A DNA stretch of 64,000 bases from an uncultured Aurantimonas sp. (GTDB lineage Bacteria > Pseudomonadota > Alphaproteobacteria > Rhizobiales > Rhizobiaceae), in contig CANKZU010000007.1 of NCBI GenBank assembly GCA_947488615.1, positions 124,001-188,000 on the forward strand, read 5' to 3'. Shown here piece by piece: positions 19,413-28,610 of this stretch (its first letter is position 1; every line of letters begins with the position of its first letter). A program made the translations under genes and the position numbers. Below the pieces are notes generated by a model. The model saw only the letters and a list, made by a program, of their open reading frames with translations, was not told the DNA's origin and searched no databases.

Positions 19413-20264
19413 ATGACGAGTATCCGATCTTTCCGCCGCGCCAGCGTGTCCGCCATCCTGTTGCCCTTCCTTCTCGCCGCCTGCGTCGGCGCGCCGGAGA
19501 TCGAGGATGTCGTACGACCGATGAATTTCGGCCCGAGCCAGGAATGCCTGGCACGGGCGATGTATTTCGAGTCAAATCGTTCGAGCCCGGATGGTATGCT
19601 GGCGGTCGGCACCGTGGTGATGAACCGGGTGGAATCGGAGCGCTATCCCGGCAATGTCTGCGACGTCGTCGGCCAGCGGCGCCAATTCGCCCCCGGTGTG
19701 ATGACCCGCAATATGGGCGCCGGCAGGGAACTCGCCATGCAGACAGCCGCCGAGGTTCTCTCCGGCAAGCGGCACGGCGGCGTCGAGAACGCCAAGTTCT
19801 TTCATACGGCCGGGCTGAATTTTCCCTATAACAACATGAACTACAAGGCGATTGCCGGCGGCAACGCGTTTTACGAAAAGGTATCGCGCCGGCGTCGTCC
19901 CGACGTGAGGATGGCCTCACAGGCGCAGATCCGCGCGGCGGGCGCCTCCGGTGCCATCGATCGGATCAGGCAGAACCCGACGCCGAAGACGGACGCAGGG
20001 ACGCAAGTGGCCGCAGTCGCAAAGACCGAGGTGCGGACGCCGGAGGACAGTCAGTTTCTGGCGCTCTGGCAGGGTCTGACCGCCGGGCAGTCCGTCCCAA
20101 AGCCGGCCAAGGCGCAGGCCGCCGCCGCTGTCCCGCAGGGAAAGTCTGCGAGGCTTTCGGGCGAGACCGCCTTGCCGGGCGTCTCGGCCGAGCTTGCGGC
20201 CGGAACCTCTCCCGCGGCCACGAACGATCCCGTATCCGAAGTTGGCGGAAACCTCGGCCAATAG
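19413..20264 (+). CDS. SleB-family cell wall hydrolase, probable lipoprotein
   Basis: The 283-aa product has a lipoprotein signal (LLPFLLAAC, lipidated Cys24) and a hydrolase_2 (SleB) domain. That domain contains ECLARAMYFESNRS, AVGTVVMNRVESERYPGNVCDVV and NAKFFHTAGLNFPYNN, where the Glu in YFES is the likely catalytic residue. It should cleave peptidoglycan from the outer-membrane or periplasmic side. The last 100 residues are an Ala/Pro-rich linker. Confidence 0.85.
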   Translation: MTSIRSFRRASVSAILLPFLLAACVGAPEIEDVVRPMNFGPSQECLARAMYFESNRSSPDGMLAVGTVVMNRVESERYPGNVCDVVGQRRQFAPGVMTRNMGAGRELAMQTAAEVLSGKRHGGVENAKFFHTAGLNFPYNNMNYKAIAGGNAFYEKVSRRRRPDVRMASQAQIRAAGASGAIDRIRQNPTPKTDAGTQVAAVAKTEVRTPEDSQFLALWQGLTAGQSVPKPAKAQAAAAVPQGKSARLSGETALPGVSAELAAGTSPAATNDPVSEVGGNLGQ

Positions 20265-20346
20265 ACCTATATCCGGACGCAACGCCGCCGCCGCTCTCCC
20301 GAGCGACCGATGTGCGGGCGTTTGACGACAATCCGGGCAGGGGTCG

Positions 20347-21813
20347 ATGATCGCTGAACAGACCAAGGATGATCCGACCGTCGACCGGGTCGGACCGCTT
20401 CTTTATGCGCGCGGCGGCGATGGCTATCGCAATCATGTCGCCGCGCTTGTCGTGCGGCCGGAGAACGACGAGCCGCCGCCGCCGCTGCACGTCGACGACG
20501 ACGGCGCGGCGATTGAGGCACAGCGGATCGCGACGCTGTTCGACCGGGTGGTCTGGCGCTACGATTTCTCCTTGCCGGCGGGCCAGCCCGCCGCCTACCG
20601 GCTGGGCGGCGAGCGGTTCGAGATCATGCCACCCGACGAGCCGAGCGTTCGGATCGCCTATGTCTCCTGCAATGGCCAGGAGAACGGTGATCTGGACCGC
20701 GACGTCGGCGAGCGCGACGCGATGTGGAGCCGTCTCGTCGAAGAGCATGGACGCGCGCCCTTCGCGCTGATGCTGCAGGGCGGCGACCAGCTCTATGCCG
20801 ACGACGTGCTGACCGCGCATGAGGCGGTTCGGCGCTGGTCCGAGCGGCCAAAGCGGCAGCGGGCGGACATTGCCTTCACCGCGGATGTGCGCGAGGCCGT
20901 CCGGCGCTTCTATTTCCGTCGCTATCTGACGACCTTCGCCCGGCCGGCGATGCGGACCCTGGCGGCCCGCGTTCCGTCGATCATGATGTGGGACGATCAC
21001 GACATCTTCGACGGCTGGGGCAGCCATCCCGAGCCCCTGCTCGACAGCCCGGTCGGGCGCGGCCTCTTTGAAGCGGCGCGCGAGATGTTTCTCCTGTTCC
21101 AATTCGCCGCCAGGGATGGCGCCATGCCCGACATCGCGTTCGATAGAAGCGGACAGACGCTCGGCGTCGCCGTGCGCTATCCGGGCCTGTCTATCCTTGC
21201 CCCCGATCTGAGGAGCGAGCGGCGCCCCGACCGGGTGATGGGCGACGCCGGCTGGTACGGGTTCGAACGCGCTATGGCCGCGACGCCCGATGGCGAGCGC
21301 ATTCTGTTGATGTCGAGCGTTCCCGCCCTCGGCCCTCGGCTGAGCTGGGTGGAGGCGGTCGCCGACATCGTGCCGAAAATTCGTGAGCTCGAGGACGATC
21401 TGCGCGATCAGTGGCAGAGTCGCACTCACCGGGAGGAGTGGAAGCGCTTCCTGCGCCTGCTCGCTGAGCGTCAGGAAGAATTCCGCGGCAGCGTGACCGT
21501 CGTCTCCGGTGAAATCCATCTCGCCACTCGTGGCGAGATGCGGCTGAAGGACGGCTCGACCCTGCACCAGCTCGTCGCATCGGGTATTTCGCATCCGGCG
21601 CCGCGCGATCTTTACCCACGCATGCTCGGTCTGCTGGCGCGGGTCGGCGAAAGCCCGCTGCGGAAGCGCAAGATCCGTCTTCGGCCGCTGCCTTCGACGC
21701 GCGCGATCTATACCGGCGAGCGAAATTACCTGGTTCTGTCGCGCGCCGACGCCGCCTGGACAGCGCAGTGGGAGCTCGAAGACAGCGGCCGCACGCCGTT
21801 GCTCTCGCTCTGA
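20347..21813 (+). CDS. PhoD-like metallophosphatase
   Basis: The 488-aa protein resembles the alkaline phosphatase D group. It has RIAYVSCNGQENGD, LMLQGGDQLYADD, IMMWDDHDIFDGWGSHPE and VVSGEIHLATRG, matching the metal-binding residues of the PhoD metallophosphatase domain. No signal peptide is visible, unlike secreted PhoD, so the enzyme may be cytoplasmic. The substrate is unknown. Confidence 0.85.
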   Translation: MIAEQTKDDPTVDRVGPLLYARGGDGYRNHVAALVVRPENDEPPPPLHVDDDGAAIEAQRIATLFDRVVWRYDFSLPAGQPAAYRLGGERFEIMPPDEPSVRIAYVSCNGQENGDLDRDVGERDAMWSRLVEEHGRAPFALMLQGGDQLYADDVLTAHEAVRRWSERPKRQRADIAFTADVREAVRRFYFRRYLTTFARPAMRTLAARVPSIMMWDDHDIFDGWGSHPEPLLDSPVGRGLFEAAREMFLLFQFAARDGAMPDIAFDRSGQTLGVAVRYPGLSILAPDLRSERRPDRVMGDAGWYGFERAMAATPDGERILLMSSVPALGPRLSWVEAVADIVPKIRELEDDLRDQWQSRTHREEWKRFLRLLAERQEEFRGSVTVVSGEIHLATRGEMRLKDGSTLHQLVASGISHPAPRDLYPRMLGLLARVGESPLRKRKIRLRPLPSTRAIYTGERNYLVLSRADAAWTAQWELEDSGRTPLLSL

Positions 21814-22053
21814 AAGGCGACCGACAGTTGCAATTCAGGCGCCGAATGTGGCCTGTTTGCGATGCCGTTGCCGCATTGACCGGGCCGACGCAGCCCGAAG
21901 TCTCAGGTTTGGTGGGGCGTTGCGGCCAAATCGAAAAAAGTTCCACGATCACGGAATGACCCCATTGCTGCCAGGGTCCGTTCAACTTTTCGTCACAGCA
22001 ATTACCGACAAGTCCGGCGTCGCGAATGTCGCAACGCAATATTAGGACTTGTC

Positions 22054-22446
22054 ATGAAGCTTCTGCCCCAAGCCGCGCTGGCCGTCGCACTCTTCGCCAG
22101 CACGCTGGTTACCGGATACACCGTCAGTGTCACGCCTGTCGCCGCGCACGGTGCCCATAAAGCCGCTTCGGGCGCGGCCTCCTATTACGGCAAACGCTTT
22201 CACGGCCGCACTACCGCCAACGGCGAAAAGTTCAACATGAACTCGATGACGGCGGCCCACAAGACGCTGCCTTTCGGCACCAAGGTCCGGGTCACGAACC
22301 AGCGCAACGGCAAGTCCGTCGTCGTCCGTATCAACGATCGCGGCCCCTATGCCGGCGGTCGCGTCATCGACCTGTCCAAGGCCGCGGCCTCGAAGATCGG
22401 CATGATCCAGTCAGGTACCGCACGGGTCCGCCTCGACATCATCTGA
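22054..22446 (+). CDS. RlpA-like septal ring lytic transglycosylase domain protein
   Basis: The 130-aa product has a signal peptide of about 30 residues and a double-psi beta-barrel: [49 protein letters not shown] and [14 protein letters not shown]. These are the canonical RlpA motifs, including the catalytic Asp in NDRGP. It lacks a SPOR domain. It should act on peptidoglycan in the periplasm. Confidence 0.9.
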   Translation: MKLLPQAALAVALFASTLVTGYTVSVTPVAAHGAHKAASGAASYYGKRFHGRTTANGEKFNMNSMTAAHKTLPFGTKVRVTNQRNGKSVVVRINDRGPYAGGRVIDLSKAAASKIGMIQSGTARVRLDII

Positions 22447-22771
22447 TCGGACGACGCGCCGGCCCGACCGAGCGCCACCACTGCATGAGGGCCGCATGGG
22501 GCCGGGGTTGACGGGAGTAGGGCCCCATCGGAATGCGACGGGAAGGGGGAATAGGATGTCTCCCTCCCGATGGTACGGCGGCGCCCGAGCCGCCATCAGA
22601 TTTCTCCGCATCACGCTGTTGGTTCAGAGCGTCCGCTCCTCTCGGGGCCGGGCCTTTCGTCGTCATGAGCATCCTGCACAAAAGCCGCCTCGTCGCTGCC
22701 GATCGGGATTCCAGAGGGAACAGATGGGGCAACATCGCGGTTTCCTCGTCAGCTGAGCGAGGAGAGTGACG
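22447..22771. other. Intergenic region after the rlpA-like gene
   Basis: No gene is supported. An inverted repeat ATGGGGCC/GGCCCCAT spans 22496-22528 with a 17-base loop and no T-run. It may be a weak terminator or a protein-binding site. Confidence 0.35.
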
Positions 22772-22948
22772 ATGCCGGACCCCAAAAACACCCAAGAGCC
22801 GCAAGCGCCCGGCACCGATGGCGACGTTCTCGGCAACGCCGTGGAGCGGACCGACAATGCCTTTCGCGGCAAGAAGGACGGTGAGCGCCTGATCGGCAAG
22901 GACATCCCGATCGAGGAACAGGACGCGGAGGAAGAGGAAAAATACTGA
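22772..22948 (+). CDS. Small acidic hypothetical protein
   Basis: This 58-aa, strongly charged protein (start MPDPKNTQEPQAPGTDGD, end EEQDAEEEEKY) is probably disordered. GAGGAGAG lies 8 bases upstream of ATG 22772 and supports translation. No family is recognised. Confidence 0.6.
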   Translation: MPDPKNTQEPQAPGTDGDVLGNAVERTDNAFRGKKDGERLIGKDIPIEEQDAEEEEKY

Positions 22949-23018
22949 CACGCGCCCAACGCTGAACCCGACGAAATGGCCGATTGCCCGCAAACCGCGT
23001 TCCCGCTAAGCGTCGGCG

Positions 23019-23807
23019 ATGCAAGGCGCCGACGCTCTTCTCCGTGAACTCGACCGCTGGGCAACCGAGGGTCGAACGGTGGCTCTTTGGTGGCGTGACG
23101 ACGATGCGACGCAGCCCACTCCGGCGCTCGCCCGCCTCGGCGCGGCGGCGCGGCGTCACGGCGCGCCGCTCGCACTGGCGGTGATCCCGGCGCACATGTC
23201 CGATGCGCTCATTCCAGCCGTCGATGACCCTGTAGTGAGCATCCTGCAGCACGGGTTCGCCCACCAAAACCACGCGGCGGCGGGCGAGCGCGCGGTCGAA
23301 TGCGGCGGCGATCGGCCCGCAACAGCCGTCCTCGATGAGCTCGCGGCCGGCCACACGCGCCTGGCCGCTGCTTTCGGGCCGAGATTTAGCCCGGTCATGG
23401 TGCCACCCTGGAATCGCATCGCGCCAGAGATCGTGACGGCGCTTCCCGATCATGGCTTTGTCGGGGTCTCGGTGTTCGGTCCCCGTTCGACCAACCCAGC
23501 GGGGGCGGGAAGCGTCGCGGTCAACGCCCATCTCGACCTTCTGAGCTGGAAGGGCGGTGCGCGCTTTGCCGGGCGTGACAAGCTGCTCCGGCTTTGCGCC
23601 GAGCGGCTTGCCGATCGCCGCTGCGGCCGGATCGATCCCGACGAGCCCTTCGGTCTTCTCACCCACCATCTCGACCATGATGCCGAGACCTGGGCATTTC
23701 TCGACGAGATCCTGGGTTTGCTGGCCGCGCACCCGGCGGTGCGCTGGACCGAAGCCGGCGCGCTGTTTGACGACGCCGCGCCCGGCGTCAATGCAGCGCC
23801 GCGATGA
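23019..23807 (+). CDS. Polysaccharide deacetylase-like protein (paralog 1)
   Basis: The 262-aa protein has the carbohydrate esterase-like pattern WWRDDDATQP with metal-binding aspartates, LALAVIPAHM, ILQHGFAHQNHA, VMVPPWNRI and LLTHHLDHD. It is clearly paralogous to the gene at 42713, which shares all these motifs. It would remove acetyl groups from a surface glycan; no signal peptide is visible. It overlaps the next acyltransferase gene by four bases (ATGA). Confidence 0.8.
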   Translation: MQGADALLRELDRWATEGRTVALWWRDDDATQPTPALARLGAAARRHGAPLALAVIPAHMSDALIPAVDDPVVSILQHGFAHQNHAAAGERAVECGGDRPATAVLDELAAGHTRLAAAFGPRFSPVMVPPWNRIAPEIVTALPDHGFVGVSVFGPRSTNPAGAGSVAVNAHLDLLSWKGGARFAGRDKLLRLCAERLADRRCGRIDPDEPFGLLTHHLDHDAETWAFLDEILGLLAAHPAVRWTEAGALFDDAAPGVNAAPR

Positions 23808-24655
23808 GCGTCGTCGTCAGACCGGCCGGCGAGACCGATATCGAGGCAGTGGCGAGGCTTCTTCACGAACATATGAACGCGAAGATTCCGCCCGAACGCT
23901 GGCGACTGCTCCTCGACTATCCCTGGCGGCCGGACGGGGTCGAGCGCGGCTGGCTGGTCGAGGATCGCGGCGTCGTCGTCGGCTTCATGGCGACCATCTA
24001 CAGCGACCGGGAAATCGCCGGGCGAACGCATCGCTTCTGCGACCTTTCCTCCTGGTATCTGCTTGCCGATTATCGCGGTGACGGCACCGGCGACACGCTG
24101 CTCCAGGCCGGTATGGCGAAACCGGACGTGACCTATCACACGATGACCGCCCGGCGGGCGACGGGGCGCAAGATCCGCGCGCTGGGTTTCGACATTCTCG
24201 ACGATACGCGCAGCCTGTTCCGGCCGCTTGCGGAGCCGCGCGCCGCGCCGCTTCCCTGTGTCCGCGATAGGGCCACCATCCACGCACGGCTGACGCCGCC
24301 GCAACGGGAGATGTTCGCCCGTCATGCCGGTTTCGATTTGGATCAGGCGATCGTCGGCGGCGTCTGGCTGGTCTGGCAGCGCAAGCTGAAGGGCGACGCG
24401 ATCGCCTATCACGAAATTTTGCACGCCAGCGATCCGGCATGTCTGTCGGCCAACGCGCAGGCCGTCGCCGACACGATCGTGACCGGCGAGCGGGGCGTGC
24501 TGGCGGTCGATTCGCGCTGGATGGCGGCGGGGGACGATCCGGGCACTATCGAGCGGATCGTCCTGCCGCGCTGGTTCCGCTCACCGGACCTCGAGCGCCG
24601 CGACATCGACCACCTCTATTCCGAGGTGATCCTGCTCGATCAGAAGCTGCCCTGA
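23804..24655 (+). CDS. GNAT-like acyltransferase
   Basis: The 283-aa product begins with a GNAT-type N-terminal half (VVVRPAGETDIEAVARLLHEHM, VGFMATIYSDREIAGRTHRFCDLSSWYLLADYRGDGTG). A C-terminal domain of uncertain type follows. Translational coupling with the deacetylase gene suggests that both act on the same glycan, for example by swapping acyl groups, but this is inferred. The gene ends 13 bases before the convergent cyclase gene. Confidence 0.7.
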   Translation: MSVVVRPAGETDIEAVARLLHEHMNAKIPPERWRLLLDYPWRPDGVERGWLVEDRGVVVGFMATIYSDREIAGRTHRFCDLSSWYLLADYRGDGTGDTLLQAGMAKPDVTYHTMTARRATGRKIRALGFDILDDTRSLFRPLAEPRAAPLPCVRDRATIHARLTPPQREMFARHAGFDLDQAIVGGVWLVWQRKLKGDAIAYHEILHASDPACLSANAQAVADTIVTGERGVLAVDSRWMAAGDDPGTIERIVLPRWFRSPDLERRDIDHLYSEVILLDQKLP

Positions 24656-24668
24656 CGGCGCGCCCGGT

Positions 24669-26021
24669 TCAGGCGGCGATGACGACGAGATCTGTCGGCT
24701 TTTCGACTCCCGCGACTTGGCAACCACTGCGTTGCGTAGCCGCCTCGGCGCCGGCAAAACCCTGAATGCGTGCCAGATCGTAGGTCGATCGGGTGGTGAG
24801 GGCGGACGTTTCCTCCACCTTGTTGTGCTTCTCCAGCTTCGCCGCGAGGTTCACGGCGTCGCCGATGACGGTGTATTCCAGCCGGAATTCGTCGCCGAGC
24901 GCGGCGAAGACGACAGGGCCGGCGGTGGCCGCGCCGTTGACCCGCAGCGAACCGTCGCCGTGTTCTTCGGCCATGCCCCGCGACCATTGTCGCGCCACGT
25001 CCATGATCTCGACGAGCGCGCGCAGCGCGTCGGCCGCCGCCGTATGCGAAGGGGAGGTTGCGCCGAAGGTCGCGAGCAGGCCGTCGCCGAGATATTTGTC
25101 GACGATCCCGCCATGGCGCTGGATGATCGGAACGATCAAAGCGTGCAGGCCGACCAGGGCCTCGACCACCCGCTTCGGCTCGTTGGCCTCGACGAATTTG
25201 GTGAACCCGCGAATGTCGAGAACGATGATCGCCGCGTCCCGCTCTTCCGCGTCGCCCGCCACTACCGCCACCGGCGACTTGGTGATGGCCCGCTCGACGT
25301 CGGCGGGAAGAAAGCGCCGGATTTCCTCGCGTTCCACATGCTCGAGCACCGCCGCCGCGAGCAGTCGCTTGGCGCGCATCAGCGCCAGCGCGAGAACGAT
25401 GGTCAGGACCAGGATCGCGACAATCTTGTCGATTTCCGCGCCGACCAGGATGCGATCGCTTTGGATATACTCGACGAAACTGCGGGTGATCGCCTGCATG
25501 CCCGCCGCGTGTATGGCGTAGAACGTCATGCCGACCCAACCCAGTGCGGCGATCGCGCCGATCGAGATCACCCAGATCGGATCGAATCGCAACGCGCGGA
25601 TGGCGATGAAGATAAAGACGTACATCACCGTCGGCGCCTGCAGGGAGAAGCCGGCGCTTTGGCCGTACTGGATATGAAAATACCAGATCAGCCCGTACAG
25701 CAGCGCGATGTCGACCAGCATCGAGACGACCAGGAACCAGCCGGGCAACCGGATCCGATAGGATAGGAAGAGCCGCAGCGCGGTGAAGGCGAGATAGATC
25801 GCCAGGCTGACCGGTACCGGCTGCTGCATCAGCGCGTCGCTTGGACGCGGAGAGACGAGGTAGAGAAGCGTGATGAAAACGCCGATGCCGAACTGCACCC
25901 ACCCGATCAGGCGCTCGCTGTCGGCCTCGAACTCCGCGACGACCTCCTGCACCCGGTCCGGGATCGCGCCGGCGGTCCGACGGCCCACGAATGGGGAAAC
26001 GAGTTTGGCGCGTTTGCTCAT
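24669..26021 (-). CDS. Class III adenylate/guanylate cyclase, membrane-bound
   Basis: The 450-aa protein has about six membrane segments up to residue 250. A class III cyclase domain follows: AAIIVLDIRGFTKFVEANEPKRVVEAL with the metal-binding Asp, VDKYLGDGLLATFGA with the second metal site, and YTVIGDAVNLAAKLEKHNK. It should make cAMP (or cGMP). The start ATG 26021 (MSKRAKLVSPF) was chosen because the 70 upstream in-frame residues are arginine-rich and unlike a coding start. It lies divergent from the glycosyltransferase operon. Confidence 0.88.
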   Translation of the reverse strand: MSKRAKLVSPFVGRRTAGAIPDRVQEVVAEFEADSERLIGWVQFGIGVFITLLYLVSPRPSDALMQQPVPVSLAIYLAFTALRLFLSYRIRLPGWFLVVSMLVDIALLYGLIWYFHIQYGQSAGFSLQAPTVMYVFIFIAIRALRFDPIWVISIGAIAALGWVGMTFYAIHAAGMQAITRSFVEYIQSDRILVGAEIDKIVAILVLTIVLALALMRAKRLLAAAVLEHVEREEIRRFLPADVERAITKSPVAVVAGDAEERDAAIIVLDIRGFTKFVEANEPKRVVEALVGLHALIVPIIQRHGGIVDKYLGDGLLATFGATSPSHTAAADALRALVEIMDVARQWSRGMAEEHGDGSLRVNGAATAGPVVFAALGDEFRLEYTVIGDAVNLAAKLEKHNKVEETSALTTRSTYDLARIQGFAGAEAATQRSGCQVAGVEKPTDLVVIAA

Positions 26022-26202
26022 GCCCGCGATCGAAGCAGCCCGCCCGTGAACGGTCTGTCGCCTTCCTATGTCGGCTTGTGCCCCAATCGGGCAGCGCCGC
26101 ATTGTAACTGGGGTGCGACGACGATAGTGCGATCTTGCGCCCCAAAAGGAAAGTCGCCAGTGTGGCGTGCAGAGAGCACGGCACGAGCGCCAGGAGTATT
26201 TT

Positions 26203-27456
26203 ATGAAAGCCCGGCCTCCGCGCGTCCTCATCTATAGTCACGACACTTATGGGCTGGGGCATCTGCGCCGCTGCCGCGTCATTGCGCAGGCGCTGGTCGC
26301 CCATCGTCCGGACATCGCCATCCTGCTCGTCGCCGGTTCCCCGGTGGTCGGCTCGTTCAGCTTTCCGCCGCAGGTGGATTTCATCCGCGTTCCGGGGGTC
26401 GTCAAGCTCGGGGCGGACAATTACGCCCCCTCCAATCCGGGCCTGTCGATCGAGGATCTGACCGAGATCCGCAGCGCCGTCATCAAGAAGACTGCCGAGA
26501 TTTTCGACCCCGACATCTTCCTGGTGGACAAGGAGCCGCTGGGCATGCGCGGCGAGGTGGAGGCTTCGCTCCGTCACCTGAAGACCACCGGCGCGCGCCT
26601 CGTCCTTGGCTTGCGTGACATCATGGACGAGCCCTCCCGGCTGGTCGAGGAATGGACCCGCAAGGATGCCTTCGTTGCTCTTGAGGAGTTCTACGACGAC
26701 ATCTGGATCTATGGCCTGCCGCAGATCTGCGATCCGCTGGAGGGCATCGGCGTGTCGGAAAGTGTGCGTCAGAAAGCGGTGTTCACCGGCTATCTGCACA
26801 GGGCGGACGAGCCGTCGGGCGCGCTGCCCGACCGCATCCGGATCGGCGAGCGACCCTTTGTCCTTGTCACCACCGGCGGCGGCGGCGACGGGACGATGCT
26901 GGTCGACTGGGTCCTGCGCGCCTATGAAAGCGACCATCCCATCGGGGTGCGTGCCAAGATCGTCCTTGGCCCCTTCATGGAGCCGGGCTTCCAGGCGGAT
27001 TTCCAGCGTCGGGCGGCAAAGCTCGACAGCGTCGACGTGATCACCTTCGCGGCCAGTATCGAGCCGCTGTTCGAGCGGGCCGAAGGCATCGTCGCCATGG
27101 GTGGCTACAACACATTTTGCGAGATCCTGTCGTTCGACAAACCGGCAGTCGTCGTTCCGCGCCGGCAGCCGCGGCTGGAACAATATATCCGCGCTTCCCA
27201 GGCCGAGAATCTGGGCCTCTTGACGATGCTGCTCGACGACCGCATCGACGACGCGTCGGCCATGGCGGACGCCATCCGGGCGCTGCCGGGACAGGCCGGA
27301 CCGAAATCCGCGGCGATTCCCGGCATTCTCGACGGTCTCAAGACAATTTGTGAGAGCGCGGACGAGTATATCGCCGCCGGTCGGACGAAGAATGCCGACG
27401 CCTACGACTGGGAGCGTGCAAGCCTGCGCCCGATCTCCAAGGCCGGGATGGCATGA
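26203..27456 (+). CDS. Glycosyltransferase (GT28/MurG-like fold)
   Basis: The 417-aa protein begins VLIYSHDTYGLGHLRRCRVIAQAL, the nucleotide-sugar transferase GT-B N-terminal pattern. It has the acceptor/donor loop VAMGGYNTFCEILSFDKPAVVVPR near residue 295. AGGAG lies 9 bases before ATG 26203; the in-frame start at 26167 is less likely. It opens a three-gene glycosyltransferase operon with ATGA overlaps and presumably works on a surface polysaccharide. Confidence 0.85.
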   Translation: MKARPPRVLIYSHDTYGLGHLRRCRVIAQALVAHRPDIAILLVAGSPVVGSFSFPPQVDFIRVPGVVKLGADNYAPSNPGLSIEDLTEIRSAVIKKTAEIFDPDIFLVDKEPLGMRGEVEASLRHLKTTGARLVLGLRDIMDEPSRLVEEWTRKDAFVALEEFYDDIWIYGLPQICDPLEGIGVSESVRQKAVFTGYLHRADEPSGALPDRIRIGERPFVLVTTGGGGDGTMLVDWVLRAYESDHPIGVRAKIVLGPFMEPGFQADFQRRAAKLDSVDVITFAASIEPLFERAEGIVAMGGYNTFCEILSFDKPAVVVPRRQPRLEQYIRASQAENLGLLTMLLDDRIDDASAMADAIRALPGQAGPKSAAIPGILDGLKTICESADEYIAAGRTKNADAYDWERASLRPISKAGMA

Positions 27457-28610
27457 GGATCGCATTCTATGCGCCGATGAAATCACCGTGCGACTCGCGT
27501 CCATCCGGGGATCGCACGGTGGCGCGCGGCCTTGTCGAGGCGCTGCGGCTTGCCGGACACGATGTCGTGATTCCAACCCGGTTTCGCAGCTACGATCGGG
27601 GCGACCCGGTGCGGCAGGCCCGGATCGAGCGGATCGGCCGGCTGATCGGCGACCGAATCATGCGCCGGAATGACGGTCGCGCGCCGATCGACCTCTGGTT
27701 CACCTACCATCTCTATCACAAGGCGCCGGACTGGCTGGGGCCGCGTGTGGTCGCGGCGCTGGGAATTCCCTATGCGGTCGCCGAGGCGTCGGTGGCGGAC
27801 AAGCGCAAGGGTGGGGCTTGGCACCGGGGTTATGAAGCGAGCCTGGCGGCGCTCGCGCGGGCCGATCTCGTCGTCGGTCTCAATCCGGCCGACCGGTCTT
27901 GCGTCGTCCCCCGGCTGCGGCCGGGGGCGCGTTATCTGGACCTCGCGCCGTTCCTCGATACCCGGCCCTACGCGGAGGCCGCGGCGAACCGGAAGACCGC
28001 GCGGGCGCGGCTCGCGGCGCGCCACGGCCTCGCCGGCGACCGTCCCTGGCTGCTCACAGTCGCCATGATGCGGCAGGACCAGAAGCTCGCCTCGTACCGG
28101 TTGCTCGCCAAGGCCCTGCAAGCGCTCGGCAACACGGCGGTTCAGCTCATTGTCGTCGGCGCGGGACCGGCGGAGGACCAGGTGCGAGAGGCCTTCGCGG
28201 GGTCGGGGGTCGGTGTCGCCTTTCACGGTGCGGCAGACGCGACCGAGATGCCGGCCCTTTATGCCGCGGCCGACCTCTATGTCTGGTCGGCGATCAAGGA
28301 GTCTTGGAGCATGGCCTTTCTCGAAGCGCAGGCCGCGGGCGTACCCGTTGTCGCGGGCCGCAGCGGCGGCGTTCCAAGCGTCGTCGAGGACGGAGTAACC
28401 GGATTCATCGCCCCGGAAGGCGATGCGCTGGCCTTTGCCGACGGCATCCGGCGTTTGCTGAATCCGGCTGTGCGAGAGCGAATGGGACGCGCCGCGCGCA
28501 AGCGGACCCTCGATCATCACGACCTCGTCGTGGCGTCGAAGGCGCTCGATGGCGCGCTGGGTGAAACGCTCGCCCGCAACCGGTACACGCCCTTGCGAGA
28601 GATGATGTGA
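27453..28610 (+). CDS. Glycosyltransferase family 4
   Basis: The 385-aa GT-B enzyme shows the GT4 C-terminal pattern: PWLLTVAMMRQDQKLASYRLLAKAL, VAFHGAADATEMPALYAAADLYVWSAIKESWSMAFLEAQAAGVPVVAG with the E-x7-E nucleotide-sugar region, and EDGVTGFIAPEGD. It is translationally coupled to both neighbours, so the three transferases probably build one glycan. Confidence 0.88.
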   Translation: MRIAFYAPMKSPCDSRPSGDRTVARGLVEALRLAGHDVVIPTRFRSYDRGDPVRQARIERIGRLIGDRIMRRNDGRAPIDLWFTYHLYHKAPDWLGPRVVAALGIPYAVAEASVADKRKGGAWHRGYEASLAALARADLVVGLNPADRSCVVPRLRPGARYLDLAPFLDTRPYAEAAANRKTARARLAARHGLAGDRPWLLTVAMMRQDQKLASYRLLAKALQALGNTAVQLIVVGAGPAEDQVREAFAGSGVGVAFHGAADATEMPALYAAADLYVWSAIKESWSMAFLEAQAAGVPVVAGRSGGVPSVVEDGVTGFIAPEGDALAFADGIRRLLNPAVRERMGRAARKRTLDHHDLVVASKALDGALGETLARNRYTPLREMM